A DNA stretch of 61,305 nucleotides from Collybiopsis luxurians FD-317 M1 (GCA_000827265.1 KN834755.1:1272323-1333627); one strand, 5' to 3'. Shown: positions 35,730-48,421, counted from the stretch's first letter. Made by a program: numbers and translations. Notes: a model not told the origin generated them from the letters alone.

Positions 35730-36600
35730 TGTTTAACTGCCGGTATGTTCAGTCTTTTATTGTTTCCATTGGTTTAACACTTTTTTTTTTTTGGTTTACC
35801 TTACCAGTTTAATGCATTTTTTTCCCTATCAGTTTAACATCTGTTTTTCTAGAAAAACAGGGTTAATCTGTGAGTACTCAGGATAACTCACAGGTGCCAA
35901 TAGCAGGGCTAATCTATGAATACTCAGGATAACTCAGAGGTGCTGATAGGACCCAGAAGTCTGGAATGTGTAGGAGCTTATGCAGCAGCCTATCACATTC
36001 CAAAATGGAGAGGGCATATTGGTACATCTGAAGCGGCCGCATCATGCACTCAGGTGGACATTAACAATGGAGTTAGCCGCTTCTTCCACTACCACCACTT
36101 TCCCATCTTTTAATCTTGTTTCTGCAACCGTAGCTAACAGCTGTAGCTTGCAAATGGTGGCCTACATGACCAATGAAATGTGGGTTAATTTCTCTATATA
36201 AGTATGTTCTTTGTTTAATTAGTGTCATACAGCTTTTTCATTATGGAGCTGTCATTGGGGTCTCAAGCATGTAAGGCAAGGAGATTGGGCCAAGGAGATT
36301 GTTGCTGCAATGAGTCATTTGAGGATTGGGATATTTGAGGAAATAGATTCATTGGTCTGTGAGTGGTATCCCGTGTTCAAGTTTACTTTTTTTCCAACCA
36401 AAGACCCTGGCAGCTGATGTTAAATGGTTCCAGCAAAACGCGGTTTAACACAGTTTGATTGTTACTTTGGTGGTTTAACCAAGTTTTGGTAGCTTTGGTA
36501 GTCTAATCAATGCACTTTAACGCACTTGGGTATTTCAACCAAGTTGGTAATTTAACCAGTTGTGATAGTTTAACCAGTTTCAGTTGTATATCCCGATTTG
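35730..36600. repeat. Second GTTTAAC-rich repeat cluster
   Basis: GGTTTAAC/AGTTTAAC half-sites recur at both ends (35750-35840 and 36450-36580). Inside are the perfect 20-bp palindrome CTGTTTTTCTAGAAAAACAG (35841-35860) and two 45-bp-like units sharing ATACTCAGGATAACTCA-type sequence (35870-35950). GGTTTAAC and TACTCAGG are shared with the array at 4.2 kb, so both probably derive from one repeat family. No coding potential. Confidence 0.5.
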
Positions 36601-36980
36601 GAATTAATACACCATTGTGTTCATGAGCTTGAAAAACTGGTAGTTAAACAATAGACTAATGACTGTATTTATACTACTCAAAAATCATATCTACTGTTTA
36701 ACATGAAATCATTCTCAAATATCCAATATCAAATCCAAGTTTCTTCTACAGGCAAACATTTCTGAGTTTGTCCCTGAATTGCTACCCAAATGTTCTCAAT
36801 AATACCTGTTCAATGGCATTACCATCTACTGGTATATCTGTTCATTGGTAATCCCACTAATTAGTAGTACAAGCTAGGCATAGGACACCTAGTTAAAAGT
36901 CTGCTCCCTGATGTACATATTTTCATTTATCATACTTATAGTTGAACCACCAGTACAGAATTCTATATACAAGATTATGA

Positions 36981-37800
36981 TTACCCTTTGTTGAATTTCC
37001 TCTTTGGTTGCTCAATGTCTGAGTCATCATTAGATCCCCACTGCAAGTTGGGTTGTTGCCATTGAATGGGTGGCCTACCAGGAATAGGGGCCAAAGGGTG
37101 ACACAGTGCCTCAGCTAGAGATGGTTGGGCAGTTGAAGCTGATTGCTGAGGGGCCACTGGAAATTTAGGGACAAGAGGGGCAAGTTGTCCTGCAGGATGT
37201 TGAGGTAGAGAAGGGACTGGTTGGTGTGAGCCTGCAGGAGGCTGAGGTGGATGAGGAACTATTTGCAGAGCAGCTGGAGGAGGCTGGGATGAAGGAGGTA
37301 CTGGTCATTGAGGTAGAGGAAGAGGAACTGGTCACTGTGCAGTGGCATGAGGCTGAGGGAGATGAAAAGATGGAGGAAGCACTGGTTGCTGAGAGGGAAG
37401 AGAGGCTGGTTGTTGAGTAGCTGTAGGAGGCTGAGGAGGAGGAGCTTCCTCACCATCATCATCTTGGGATCTATAGAAGCTCACATACTATTGCCATGCT
37501 CCCCATGGCAGCTGCAGCCTGACAATAAGTTTGGGAGTGGGACACTGCAGCAACAATAGCACCAGCTGTGTCAGAAACAACAGCAAGCTTGACCTGCTGA
37601 TATAGCTGAAGACTCTTCTCATCTAGCCAACTACATTTGAACCAATGCTTGATCTGATATTATTGAGATAACACTTACCATTGCTCCAAGTTGCCATCTC
37701 AAAATATGGGGTAGTGTTTGGATCTTCCTCCTTTTTAGCCTCATACACAATCTGTTGAATATGTGGATCACCTTCTGATAATGTTAATTTCAAGCCAATT
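36981..37800 (-). pseudogene. Pro/Gln-rich protein remnant, broken
   Basis: On the minus strand an N-terminal part reads VKEIGLKLTLSEGDPHIQQI (about 37800), then after an intron LDEKSLQLYQQVKLAVVSD and AGAIVAAVSHSQTYCQAAAA. A Pro/Gln-rich tail follows, ending NLQWGSNDDSDIEQPKRK at a TAA (36981-36983). The tail has at least two in-frame TGA codons where CGA could stand, and a frame change lies near 37470. No family is recognised; agaricomycete transposon-linked or host hypothetical proteins are both possible. Confidence 0.45.
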
Positions 37801-37917
37801 TCTTTGACTGCCTGACCCAGGGTCAGGGGTCAGCATAATCCTGACTCAGACCCTTGACCTTAGCTGACCCAACCCTAAGAGACCTTGGGGTCGGGTCGAC
37901 CCAGCTGGGTCGAGTTG

Positions 37918-38992
37918 TTCCAGGTTTAGAGGGGGATTAGGCCTTGCATCCAATGTGGATGGTAGACACTATCCTAAAATTAGTCTTGTCATTCAATGGT
38001 AGACAATCAGAAGTTTGCTTTCCTCAGGATGCATGGTATAGGGTAAGACTACACTGAAATTCTCACTCAAAAATCACTTGCTCAAACTGGTGCATGCTGC
38101 ACTTAGTTCAGGCACAGCAACCTTCACATTATACATGTATGTTGTAATAACTGCAGTACTCATTGGGTCTTGGCGCCATGTTCATTCATAGGCGAATGGA
38201 ACTCAATTCACCAAGTTGGCAGAATCTTGTGGAAAGTTTTCTTACAAGTATTGTTCTTCCGCCACTAACTATTTCCTCACCAAATGTTTCAAATGGAGTC
38301 CTCAAACTCTTTGCAAAGGTAAGCAAGTAGAAGACTTCTTACTAGTCAGTAGTGTCACTTCCCCATTTGGATGCAGAGTGACTCTCATGGAGTCAAAGTT
38401 GAGACATTCACTTTCCAAACCCAGGGATTGGTTGACGAGGTGGGGAGAGTTGAGGAGTAGAGAAGTTAATACGCGTGCAGTAGAACCTTTAAAAGCAAGC
38501 GAGTTGAGCTGGGACAGCTGAGCAAATCTGGACAGCTATCAACTTACTGCTTGAATGTCAGCTTCGCTAGTACCAGTAAATGGAGTTTCACCTTTCCCCA
38601 GAATATTGCCTTTTCCATTTGCTTCAATGCCAGCAAGCCAAGGGAGACCGCCAAAAAAGAATCTGGTCTGATGGATTTTTCACGAGTTGAAGCATGCTTA
38701 ACATTTGTATATTAAATTAACAGAACACCCACATAGAATCTCATTAAAAGCAGTTGGATTGATTTCAGGTATTCTATTTCAGGGTGGAATAGGTTCATTG
38801 CAGAACTATGATATAGAAGCGCGGTTAACTGGGTGACCTCAGACCATCCAAGAGACCTGAACAAAGATCTTTCACTTCCTTCATTTTGAAGTAGCAATGT
38901 GTTGGAGGTTCCTGGTTTAGGGGGGACTTAGGCCTTGTATCTAATGTGGACGGTAAACTCTACACAGATCTTAGTTGGGCCATTAGCATAAA
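37918..38992. repeat. Direct repeat pair about 75 bp long, 990 bp apart
   Basis: GGTTTAGAGGGGGATTAGGC at 37923 and the similar GGTTTAGGGGGGACTTAGGC at about 38913 start two copies (about 37918-37993 and 38908-38992) sharing TTGTATCTAATGTGGACGGT-type sequence. They could be short LTRs of a TRIM-like element or scattered copies of another repeat. The interior shows no clear gene. Confidence 0.35.
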
Positions 38993-40271
38993 GCTTCACT
39001 CGTGACACTTTATATTTTATGCCCAGATGCAAGGGAAGGTTCAGAGTGGGGGGGAGTAATGTGGTTTGTTAAGGGTGAAGATCCAATGTTGCTTGGTGAC
39101 AGTTCAATCAACTACAAGGAAGGATATGAAGCTTGCAATACACCTCTAAATCTGAATTCACAGCAAATGGTATGATAATCCAATCAACACAGAGTGTGCA
39201 GAGGGTAAAAACTGTGTCCTCTTCTCTCTCATCATCTTAGACAATGTCATTGATAGGCACAGCGAAGGACGTGTTGTCAGTGCTGCTTTGATTCAATCCT
39301 CCCTCAGCCAACTCTGACCCAGACCCAGACAACTCCGATGGTGAGGATGACAAGGATGCCGATGATGATGAGTACACATTGATGTAGTGATGATGATAAG
39401 GCATCTGCTGCCCCTGTGGCTCCTGAAGAAGGTACCATAGTAACTCTCTTTGCCCCTAGCCCTGTCTGCTCTAACCCTTGCCCCCCCTTATTGTTCCAGC
39501 CATCAAGAATGGACTCTTGACTGCCACTCACATGTGCTCCTCCACCCTCTTCTCCCTCATCCAAATGCCTCGAAGTTGGAAGGGACAAAGGTGAGGAGGG
39601 CAACATTGATGTAGGTGAAGGGAAGGAACCGGTCAGAAGTGGATGGGTGCGGAATTAAGTAGGGCTGAAGGTTGAGGGCTGTAGATGTCATCCTGTGGGA
39701 GCGGAAGCAGAGGCAGAGGATGTGTCAATGTAGATATAAACTATGCAATAGATTGACGAAGATAGACCAATGTTTAGATAGATGTGAAGACAGATGGAGG
39801 TAATAGCATAGTCAGGAACGCAAACACCCTGAAAGCACAAAATGAAATTCACAATGGTACCTCAATAGTTTTAAAATACGAATTAGACTGGCCACACACA
39901 ATATTACGCAGCGTGAAGAAGGCCCGATTGGCCATGACTCTATTTTGTTTGCACCTTGCTGAAAAGAGAGACAGGTTAGCTATGTGTTCTGACCAAAAAC
40001 TTGTCAAACATACATATATCCTCTTATACAACCCTCACTTTTCACTGATATTTGTAAGAGCCAGATAATCCTTGACCCCAACTTTTCCCCTTGATGATTT
40101 TTATCCACCCCAGTGTCTTTAATGTGTCCTATGCTAACCAGTCCACATAGAAACCTGTGCTGGACAAACATGCAACTACGCCGACAATGCAGTCTAGGAT
40201 TCTGAAGACGATGACTGGGGGGAAATCATGGTAGGAGTTGGAATTGCACATGGAATTGGATGGCCTACATT

Positions 40272-41340
40272 ATCATCACCACAAGGACCCATAGATTTGG
40301 CGGATCATGTGACTGATGACACACAACTTCTATGTCATCCTGGCAGCCCTTTGAGCACTAACTGACTTAGATTTTCCTTCACTGGCTGACTCAAACATCA
40401 ATTGAGTCCCAACGTAAGTTCTTTCCCCAAAAACACATTGACACATTGCATCCCTGTAGATACACATGGTAACTAGTCCATATACAAAGTTATCCCATTG
40501 CTGTCTTTCCATGTTCATGGGATGGTCTGCCTGTGCTTTTCTTTTCCAATATCCCCTCCTACCTTCTCTACCTGATCAAAAGTCCACTTCAGAATTTGAC
40601 CTAGCTTCGGATGAACTCCTTGGCCCTGACTTGCAGAACTAAGCATATTTTCAAAAGCTTCTTGTGTTCTTTTGAGGGATTTCGGCAATGATGACAGATG
40701 AATAAACTGAGCATAAGTTCATATGTGTATGTCAGAAAATGGAAAGAAAAAATCAGAACATGTTGGCCACTCACATGTTCACTACCCTCTCCCTCATTGT
40801 CACTACAGAATGGTGAAGATGTCTCATGAGTACCTGCTCTACTACCAACTCCAAGTGGTGCATTTTCTTCATTAAACATGTTGGAGGGAGAGGCTGGTAC
40901 CAGAGTCATCTCCTTCCCTTTGACCAGTGTAGTAATTTCTGTTACCTCAGGTGTCGCATGGATACCTGGAATACTGCAGAATGGAGCAAATGTGAGATAT
41001 GGTCCCAGTCTTTTCAAATTGGCATACCTTCAATTGGTGTTGATACAATGGGAGCCATAACTGGACAACTTGAGTGCTACCTGTAGTGCAGAGCTTAATG
41101 TTTGCATTCTGGACAACTTTTACAGTAAAACTCAAGTAGATTCAATGTAAAGTAATCTACCTCTACCTCTAAAATTATTTTATACATCTCTCACTACTAT
41201 AACAGCACTGTAAAAAAGTTAGTTGGTCCATGTAAGAAAAACAAAGTCAGTTAGTGCCCAAAGGGCTGCCAGGATGATGTAGAAGCTGTGTGTCATTGGT
41301 CATGTGATCCGCCAAATCTATGGGTCCTTGTGGTGATGAT
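40272..41340. mobile_element. MULE-like element: 97-bp TIRs, 9-bp target duplication
   Basis: The left TIR 40272-40368 and right TIR 41244-41340 are ungapped inverted copies, 89 of 97 identical, all eight differences being transitions. The element is flanked by the direct repeat GCCTACATT (40263-40271 and 41341-41349). Long TIRs plus a 9-bp duplication indicate the Mutator superfamily. At 1069 bp it is non-autonomous; its interior carries an open minus-strand frame rather than a transposase. Confidence 0.85.
40601..41017 (-). CDS. Open frame inside the MULE, possible captured gene fragment
   Basis: An exon-like segment reads EVTEITTLVKGKEMTLVPAS, NMFNEENAPLGVGSRAG and SDNEGEGSEH. It is followed by a GTGAGTGG donor near 40776 and an intron-like stretch. 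It does not resemble MULE transposase, which suggests host sequence carried between the TIRs, as in Pack-MULEs. The family of the fragment is unknown. Confidence 0.35.
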   Translation of the reverse strand: MKRLGPYLTFAPFCSIPGIHATPEVTEITTLVKGKEMTLVPASPSNMFNEENAPLGVGSRAGTHETSSPFCSDNEGEGSEHVSGQHVLIFSFHFLTYTYELMLSLFICHHCRNPSKEHKKLLKICLVLQVRAKEFIRS

Positions 41341-41859
41341 GCCTACATTTGGTGCATGTAGGGCAGAGAGGATGGAGGGATGGCCTCAGTGGTGGTCTGT
41401 TAAAGAGACTGGCTGGAGTTTCATGGCATGGTTGTTTTCAATGAATCAAAATTGGGTTTATGGCCTGGTAAGATGGACGAGGATAATACAATGATGGAAA
41501 TGAGTTTACAGCGTCATAATAATATAAAAATGGTCCATATTCACTCTGCATGTCCAATCCGAGGAGTTGGTACTCCCTGGCTCCTTCAAGTTCCCCTCAC
41601 CCCTTTCACACCCTATTCGCTTTCTGTAACATGTACTCTACAGATATACATGCACTTGTATAGTACATCAGGAAGAAAAGGAGTCTGATCTGGTCGGCAA
41701 TAGTAAGTAAAGAAAAAAAAGACATATAGATGTGAACATGAATGTGAGCATGAGCATTAAGAATAAACAAGATCTAATGCACAAAAGATTACCCTTGGCT
41801 TGAATGCAAGATTCCAAAACTGCCATATTTCAACACGGTAGGTTTCACAGACCCAACTC

Positions 41860-44660
41860 TGACCCACAGCCTCGACCTTGATCTCCCACTGTCCCAATAT
41901 TCTCTGACTCAATTTGCCTATACACACCCATATTCGACCTCCCCTACCTCCACGACCACTACAACCTCACGCCTCCGAATCCCAGCACCAGCCCAGTTCA
42001 GCCTTTGTCTTCAACTACTCAATGTCCAATCCCCCTCCCACAAAGTGGTGATGGTTTGGGTGAGGGTGAAGGTAAAGGTTCAGAATGGGGGAGGAGTGAT
42101 GTAGTTTGGTATGGGGGAGGATTTGTTGTTGTTCAGTAATGGTTCAATCGATGGCGAGGGAAGAGGTGGCAGTGATACAGAAGTGCACTACTCCTGCTGA
42201 TAAATCAAATTGAACTCCCAGCTAATGATGATCCTAACAATGATGCACTCGGTGCAGAGGGTAATGACTGTTTTCCATTTCTTTCCTTATCATCCTGGAG
42301 AATTGCATTTGTAGATGCAGGGAGGAGCATATTGTTGGAGCTGTTGATGCTTCCTCTTCCCTCCTTGCTTCCCCAATGTAGACTCAGATGATGACGACAG
42401 TGATGACAGTGAGGACACTGATGATGAAACTGACAACCCAGATGACGCACTGACGGTGATGGTCACAATGATGATGAGGACTCTCCCACTGCCAGCATTG
42501 CTCCTGATGCAGAGACCAAAGTTGTTGCACTATCCTCATCATCCCTAGCCCTCTCTGCCCAGACCATCGCCCCCTCATCACTCTGGTTGTCTCAACTGCC
42601 CTCTTCATCTGCTCTTTCACCCCCACCCAAAGGCTGGGAGGCTGGAAGGGGCAAAGAGTGGGGGAAAACATTGAAGTAGGTGAGGGGAAGGAACCAGTTG
42701 GTGGTAGAGCAATGCAGGATTAAATAGAGTCCAAGGTTGATGGCTGTAGATATCATCCTGTGGTCAGCCAAAGTGGCAGAAGATACATTGATGTAGATAT
42801 AAATGCAATAGACTGACAAGGATGCAATGCAATAGGCAGGTGTATAGCTATATGAATGTGAGGACAGATGGAGATAATGCAATGGTCAGAAATGTGAACA
42901 TCTTGAAAGATCAAAAAAAAAAAGCTCACAATGGCACAGTTTGAAAATACAAATTCAACAGTCCCCACGAGACATCACACAGTGCATGATTGACTGTGTC
43001 CCTCCTCAAAGCTATTCATGTCCCAGCACAAATGCACCTAGAGTTCTTCACCAAATGTATGTTTGAGGAGGAGAGGCCCACCAAATTGTTAATGGTTTGC
43101 AGTGGTTACAGTGTGGATGACTAATAGCTATTGTTGGGTTGGGTTGGGTTGGGGCATGGGAGGGAATGGAGCGGGGGAAAGCGGTAGAGGAGGGCAAAAA
43201 ACGTTGAGGGAGATGTGGAATTTGACAAGGGTAGTGTGAATCTTGACAAGGACATATGTGAAAGTCCGGAGTAGGAGGGGGTCATATGATTCGATATGGG
43301 TGGTTGTTCAATGACAGTTCAACTGACAGTGAGGAATCTCAGCACTAGGTTATGCCTCCTCATCAATTTAGCCGCTAAGAATGGACGCTCAACTACCCTC
43401 CTCGCCTGCTCCTTCACCTGCACCCTTCACCCTCATCAAAACGCCTTGAGGTTGGTAATGACAAAGGCAGGGAGGTCAACATTGAAGTAGGTGAAGGTGG
43501 GGGGCCGGTAGGTGGTGGAAGGGTGCAGGGCTAAGTAGGGTCGGAGGTTGAGCGCCATGTACATAATCTTGTGGGAGCAGAAGGGAGCATGGAGAACATA
43601 TTGATATAGATACCCATGATGCAATAGACTAATGAAGATAAAAAGCGATAGAAAGATGAATGAAATGATGTGAGGATGGATGAGGGTAATGGCATAGTCA
43701 GAAATGCAAACACCCAGTTTGCAAAGGAATAAAAACTCACAAAGGCCCCTTGATAGCCTTAAAATTTTGACTGTCCCTAGTGCCCACGCGACATTACACA
43801 GCGCAAACAGTGCATGATTGATGGTGACTCTGTTTTGCTTGCAATTTGCTAGGGTTTCAAGTGTTCGGTCTTTGGAAAAGGAAGCCAGGGTTATGCTAGA
43901 AAGTGAGAGACACATTAGCTATGGGATCAAAACTTCAAGACCTGAAACTCACTGAACATATGTATATTCTCATCACTGCAATGTAGAAAGTGTCTTATGA
44001 CACCAGTCTCCTTCTCAGTGACACCTGCAAGGTCTGAATAATCCTCGACCCCAGCTTTTCCCCATGTCTTCAACATGTTCTACTCTCCCAGAGACATGCA
44101 CTTGACCGATACACAGCCAACGCCAACAATACCATCTGTGGTTCTGGAGATGATGAATGTGGAAGTAGGGGTTGGGAGAGATACACATAGTGTTAAGTTG
44201 CCTTCATCTGGTACTTGAGTTAAGACGGAGAAAATCGATATAGCCTGGGTGGTTGTCCATTGAAGAGTCTGGCCATAGCTACATGAAATGATAATTTTCC
44301 ATGGACCAAAGTTGGATTTTATATGAGAAGGTCAGGATGAAACTGAGGAGATGAGATGAAAGGAGGTCGGCATAGTTTATGATCAGCGTGGACAAGAAGG
44401 ATGTACATGATGGTGGGAAGCTGTTGAATTATGGAATTACGGCACCACCATACACATATTAATGGTAAGTTACATGCCGGTGCCACTGATGCGTCACAAG
44501 TATCTTTCAACCTGCCCAGCAGGATATGTATATCTGAGCTAGTAGGACCTGTCCAATCCAGGAATTGGAAGGCTTTCGAGGTGTTCAATGAATATCTCAA
44601 ATATCTTCTGGAAAATGCTTTCACCCCTGTCTCCTTTGAGCTCCCCCAATTGTTTTCACA
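41860..44660 (-). pseudogene. Old copy C (two units) of the dispersed gene family
   Basis: Unit C1 (41860-43000) and unit C2 (43020-44660) repeat the block order of A1/A2 and B1/B2. C2 retains NCKQNRVTINHALFALCNVA (43780-43850), a GTGAGTTT donor, and KIMYMALNLRPYLALH with YFNVDLPAFVITNL (43440-43570). Its end (44340-44650), including CAGCAGGATATGTATATCTG, matches copy B at 57490-57640. Unlike A and B, no NLR follows; a LINE fragment abuts instead. Confidence 0.45.
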
Positions 44661-45650
44661 CCCCATAGGCTTAGAGGTCAGCATACACAGCAAGTAAATT
44701 CCTAAACTCATTTCGTAAAGAGACCACTTGCTGATTAGCCACACATTGAATGAAGGCATGCTCCGGAGTTTCCACATGATCAAAGCAAAACCTGCAAGGC
44801 AATCTTGTGGAATATAGAATTCTTGTGATGCATTGGACCATCGAAGTCATTCAGAAGCAAAAGGATGCTGTCCCAGCAAAACCCAAGTCAAAGAAATACA
44901 ATGTAGAGTGTTTTGGACTCTGGTGAGATAATGACAAAGGACTGTACAAGAGCTTTGCCTGGGCCAAATTCCTGAGGCTCAAGACAATGGCGTAGAATGT
45001 ATAGGCGAGAACATGCCAGCACATCTCTAGTCAAGGACCTACTTACAATATTCATCACCTCCTTACATAGGTGTGTGATAGTGTTGGAAGAGCAAGAAAG
45101 GATGTCATGAGGCAAGTCCAGCCGCTCAGGCAGTGACCTAAGCACTATCATCAAGTCTAAAAGCCAACAAGGGGTGTTTGCAGCTGCCATTTCAATGTTC
45201 TGCCTTAATGCCATGAATGCATAGGATTCCTTAGGACGGCCTGACAGATATTCAAGATATTTCAAAGACAGAATAACCTGTCAATATTCCACAGGTAGGA
45301 GACCAGTTTCGGAGAAGAGAGGGGAAATGATGGAATGATTGGAAACACAGAGGAGACGGCGCAGAAACTTGCACTGAATACACTGGAGGAGAAGCAGAGC
45401 ATTGGGATCTGTGTCCGGAATGATGTTGCTTCCATGTACCAAATGGCAGTCAACCAAGGCCATATACAATGGGATGTCATCTTGGACCCCTGGACACAGG
45501 GGCAGCCCAGGCACTATAGGTATACTGGGGGTATATTCAGATGCTTTGTATGTACCTGGGCAATAGGGCATTTTTCCAGAAGTTCTTGGTCATTGATGGT
45601 CAGAGAAGAAGTAATTCAAATCACCTCTACAGAGAACTTATTAGTGTGAC
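44660..45650 (-). mobile_element. 5'-truncated LINE (non-LTR retrotransposon), C-terminal end
   Basis: The minus strand reads YMALVDCHLVHGSNIIPDTD, FLRRLLCVSNHSIISPLFSE, TGLLPVEY (45281-45571), then KYLEYLSGRPKESYAFMALR (44888-45265). It ends with the zinc knuckle CRFCFDHVETPEHAFIQC (about 44740-44795). This is the C-terminal region of basidiomycete LINE polyproteins following the RT domain. RT itself is missing, as expected for 5' truncation. At least two frame breaks are present. Confidence 0.75.
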
Positions 45651-45689
45651 AAACTTTCCAGCAAGGATAAACCTTTTGTGTATGCCAGA

Positions 45690-46072
45690 TTTGATCTCTC
45701 CATGACTGTCCTTGCTTGAAGGTTAAATTGGCCTAGTATATCTTTACGGGCACGTGCAACCTGTTCTAATGGAAATCCAAAAGAAATCCGAATTCTGATT
45801 AAAAAACTCTACCTAATGGACTGATGTCAATTTTTTATTCCTGGATGGGTTTGCTTTTAAGGTTTCAAACTCACTCTGCTTGTGATAGGTGGTGTAGCCA
45901 GCTCCAAAAATTCTTTGCTAAGCATTTTTGTATCGTACGGAGTAGACCCTGGGCCTTTCAATAGATGATCATTGAGTAGATGAGCAGCAGCTAGACAATG
46001 AGCGTTTGAGAGCAACCATGTGCATCTCAAACTTCTGTAACTAGTGATTCCCGCCCTTTGTTGGATACACAT
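45690..46072 (-). CDS. Unidentified two-exon gene fragment
   Basis: An exon at about 45872-46072 reads RSLRCTWLLSNAHCLAAAHL and LSKEFLELATPPITSR, ending at a GTGAGTTT donor. An intron of about 70-80 bases leads to FPLEQVARARKDILGQFNLQ and a stop near 45645. The pattern is gene-like but short and unrecognised. It is separated from the truncated LINE by the LINE's 5' break. Confidence 0.35.
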
Positions 46073-46791
46073 GCAACCCCTTATTGTCAGTGAGGTCTAT
46101 TGAGGGACCAGTAAGCAACATTATGTCGAGTTGGGAGGATTTAAAATAGAATCTATTCCGATAACAAAGGACCGGTGGCTGTTAGGAATGTGAGTCAGGA
46201 CGTAGCAAGAGATCTCGGCACAGATACAGTCGGATGTGCTCAGTATTCGGTCAACATCGGCTACCAATTATAAAAACTGTCTATAGCAGTGTACTCAGGC
46301 ATGCTGACAGAGCAAATATTGACTTTCTACCGCATCTAACAAATACTTCCGGGAACCTATAAGATTTATTGCAAGAATTCGAAGACATCGACAGAGCAGA
46401 GAATCGGAAGGCACAGGCTGTCGAAATTAGGAACAAAACTCTGAGTCTGTATCAGTGCAATTCCTTTTCGCGTCTCGGTAATTTTAAATCTCCTTCTGAC
46501 GAAAATTTCGAGGCATCGCATAGTTCCTGCCAGCTGTGAGTAAATGAGTAATAGTGTTAATTTACTGGACGGCCTTAAGAGAATCCATGTTGAAAGAGCA
46601 GTAGCGCCCGAGCGCTTCTACTACAGGATCTTTCCCCTCGAAAGCTGTTCAGTGCTGCAGTGCGAACTATGTCTCATCCGATCAGCAAACCTATCCTTAC
46701 ATCTCAGATTGGGTTATACACGAAAGGCAGCTCCCGTCGTGAGACTTCCATTCACAAAACGCATAATTCATCCCTTGATAGAGAGGGCTTG

Positions 46792-46799
46792 TATAAAAG
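46792..46799 (+). promoter_or_regulatory. TATA box of the zinc-finger gene (putative)
   Basis: TATAAAAG lies 180 bp upstream of the first well-supported coding exon (46973) of the multi-exon gene ending at 48421. Confidence 0.4.
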
Positions 46800-46972
46800 G
46801 GTAGCTGGATTCACTCTGATTCCTGATATTTTTCAGCCATTGTTGCTCTGATTCTCTGGAAATATGTTTGCAATGATCAGTTCAGTTCAAGAAACAGGTA
46901 AAGATCATTACGGTCAATTGTAAGGCTTCATTTTGCTGCAGAAAAACTTCGCTAACTTTACCTGCATTGCAG

Positions 46973-48421
46973 GCCAACCAATCTAGCGGATGGCCCTCGT
47001 CTTCCCGTCCAGCGTATCGGCAATGGTGAAAGGTCACTGCAGACTGTGTTTAACAGTATCCAGTAAGCCTCTGACATTCAGGGCAGCTATCATGACATGC
47101 CTAATTTCGCATTTCAGTCTCGCGCCCATGCCTGACTATTATGTGAATACCGTTAGTGACATGGAATCGACTCCGGAATCGTACTCACTGTAAGTCTGTC
47201 ATTTTCCAGGAATCTTCAAGGTGCAGATCTAAAGCGGCAATGGCAGATCAACTGGTAATGCATACTCTTCAAATAGTGGCTTAATGCAGATCACCAGCGG
47301 CCATGCGGTACATATGCCGAATATGATGGAATTTCGTCAGCAACAAGCAGGCCACAATGCTGCTAATTTCGAAGGTATGACCTACCACTCTCGTTGGATA
47401 TTAACGTTGAAACATCTCAGGCATCGGTCAAGGGATTGTAACTCCTCAAATATCATTCAAGGAAGATGCACGGTCGATGATAGACACAGACCACTCAAAT
47501 TCCTTCATTCCGATACGTCGCTACATTTCATCCCGAGGATGTGACGGTGGAAAGATGCTAGGAGCAGTAACCTCCGGTCTGCACCCGAACCAACTTCCAT
47601 TCGCCGACATCTAGTAAGACTACATCCCCAAGTATAAGAATCATGATTTACCTAATTTTACATTGCAGCCCCGCATCCTTCCGGAATTTTGACCATGTTC
47701 CACACAATTATTTTGGTATGGAGGCAAGTAGATTTAACCCATTGTAAGCCTATGACAAGTACTCTCAATGTGTATTGGTAATGTACCTTCTTTGATAGGC
47801 CGCAAGCTGATTTTGTACAGACCATGAATGGATTGGAAATGCAAGGCAATGGCAACAAATTTTCAAAGTAAACCGTCCTTTTCTGTGATTCCTTGATGAC
47901 TCACATAGAAGCGTTGAAGCTTTCCAGGCAGCTTTTCAGGGCATACAACTCATCAGATAGTACTCAGACAAGACACATCTACAGTGAGCTCCAAAGTTCA
48001 AAATCCCTATATGACTGTACCTCTGTAAGCAGACTAGCATTTCAAATATTGAAATCGTGATTGACCTACCGAATGTAGGGATACCATCTCTTCATTCACA
48101 CATCTGCCCTCCTGGACTGAATGTCTCATCATGGAAGAGGGAAAGATATGCGCCAAGCATCTGACACCAGAGAATTACAGGGAGCATTTTGCGGAAGACC
48201 ACAAAAAAGGCAATTCTTTCGAATGTCGATGGAATGGATGTGGAATAACACTTGCAGCGCGCCACAGGCTACTTACACACCTCGAGACCCATTCTGAGCT
48301 TGACCTGATACGACGAAAATTCTGTTGCGATCATCCTGGATGCCAACGCCAGTTTTCAACAAGGGATGGTCTTACCCGACATGAGAAAGCTAAACACATT
48401 GCCAAAAACATAGAAGAGTAA
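46973..48421 (+). CDS. Multi-exon gene ending in two C2H2 zinc fingers
   Basis: Phase-compatible exons can be read at 46973-47062, 47118-47189, 47210-47254, 47298-47374, 47421-47613, 47669-47743 and 47799-47867, encoding pieces such as DGPRLPVQRIGNGERSLQ, HMPNMMEFRQQQAGHNAA, HPNQLPFAD and FVQTMNGLEMQGNGNKFS. The final exon (from about 48068) contains two C2H2 fingers: CRWNGC...HRLLTHLETH and CDHPGCQRQFSTRDGLTRHE with a final H, ending HIAKNIEE. The junctions between 47868 and 48130 could not be phased, and the true first exon is unknown. The product is probably a nuclear DNA-binding regulator. The last part could alternatively be a separate 96-aa gene from the ATG at 48131. Confidence 0.55.

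Larger units (their letters stand above)
39000..41500 (-). pseudogene. Old copy D of the dispersed gene family, interrupted by a MULE-like insertion
   Basis: It contains an Asp-rich + strand segment near 39320-39390, minus-strand CKQNRVMANRAFFTLRNIV (39849-40031) beside a CAAAATGAAATTCAC splice-like box, and the N-terminal part split by the element at 40272-41340. Sequence on both sides of that insertion aligns with copy A2 around 26030-26110. CpG is strongly depleted compared with A and B, marking it as older. Confidence 0.45.

Noticed and set aside
37226..37462. Glu-rich + strand open frame
   Set aside because: It is the antisense of a Pro/Gln-rich minus-strand coding remnant that ends in a plausible C-terminus.
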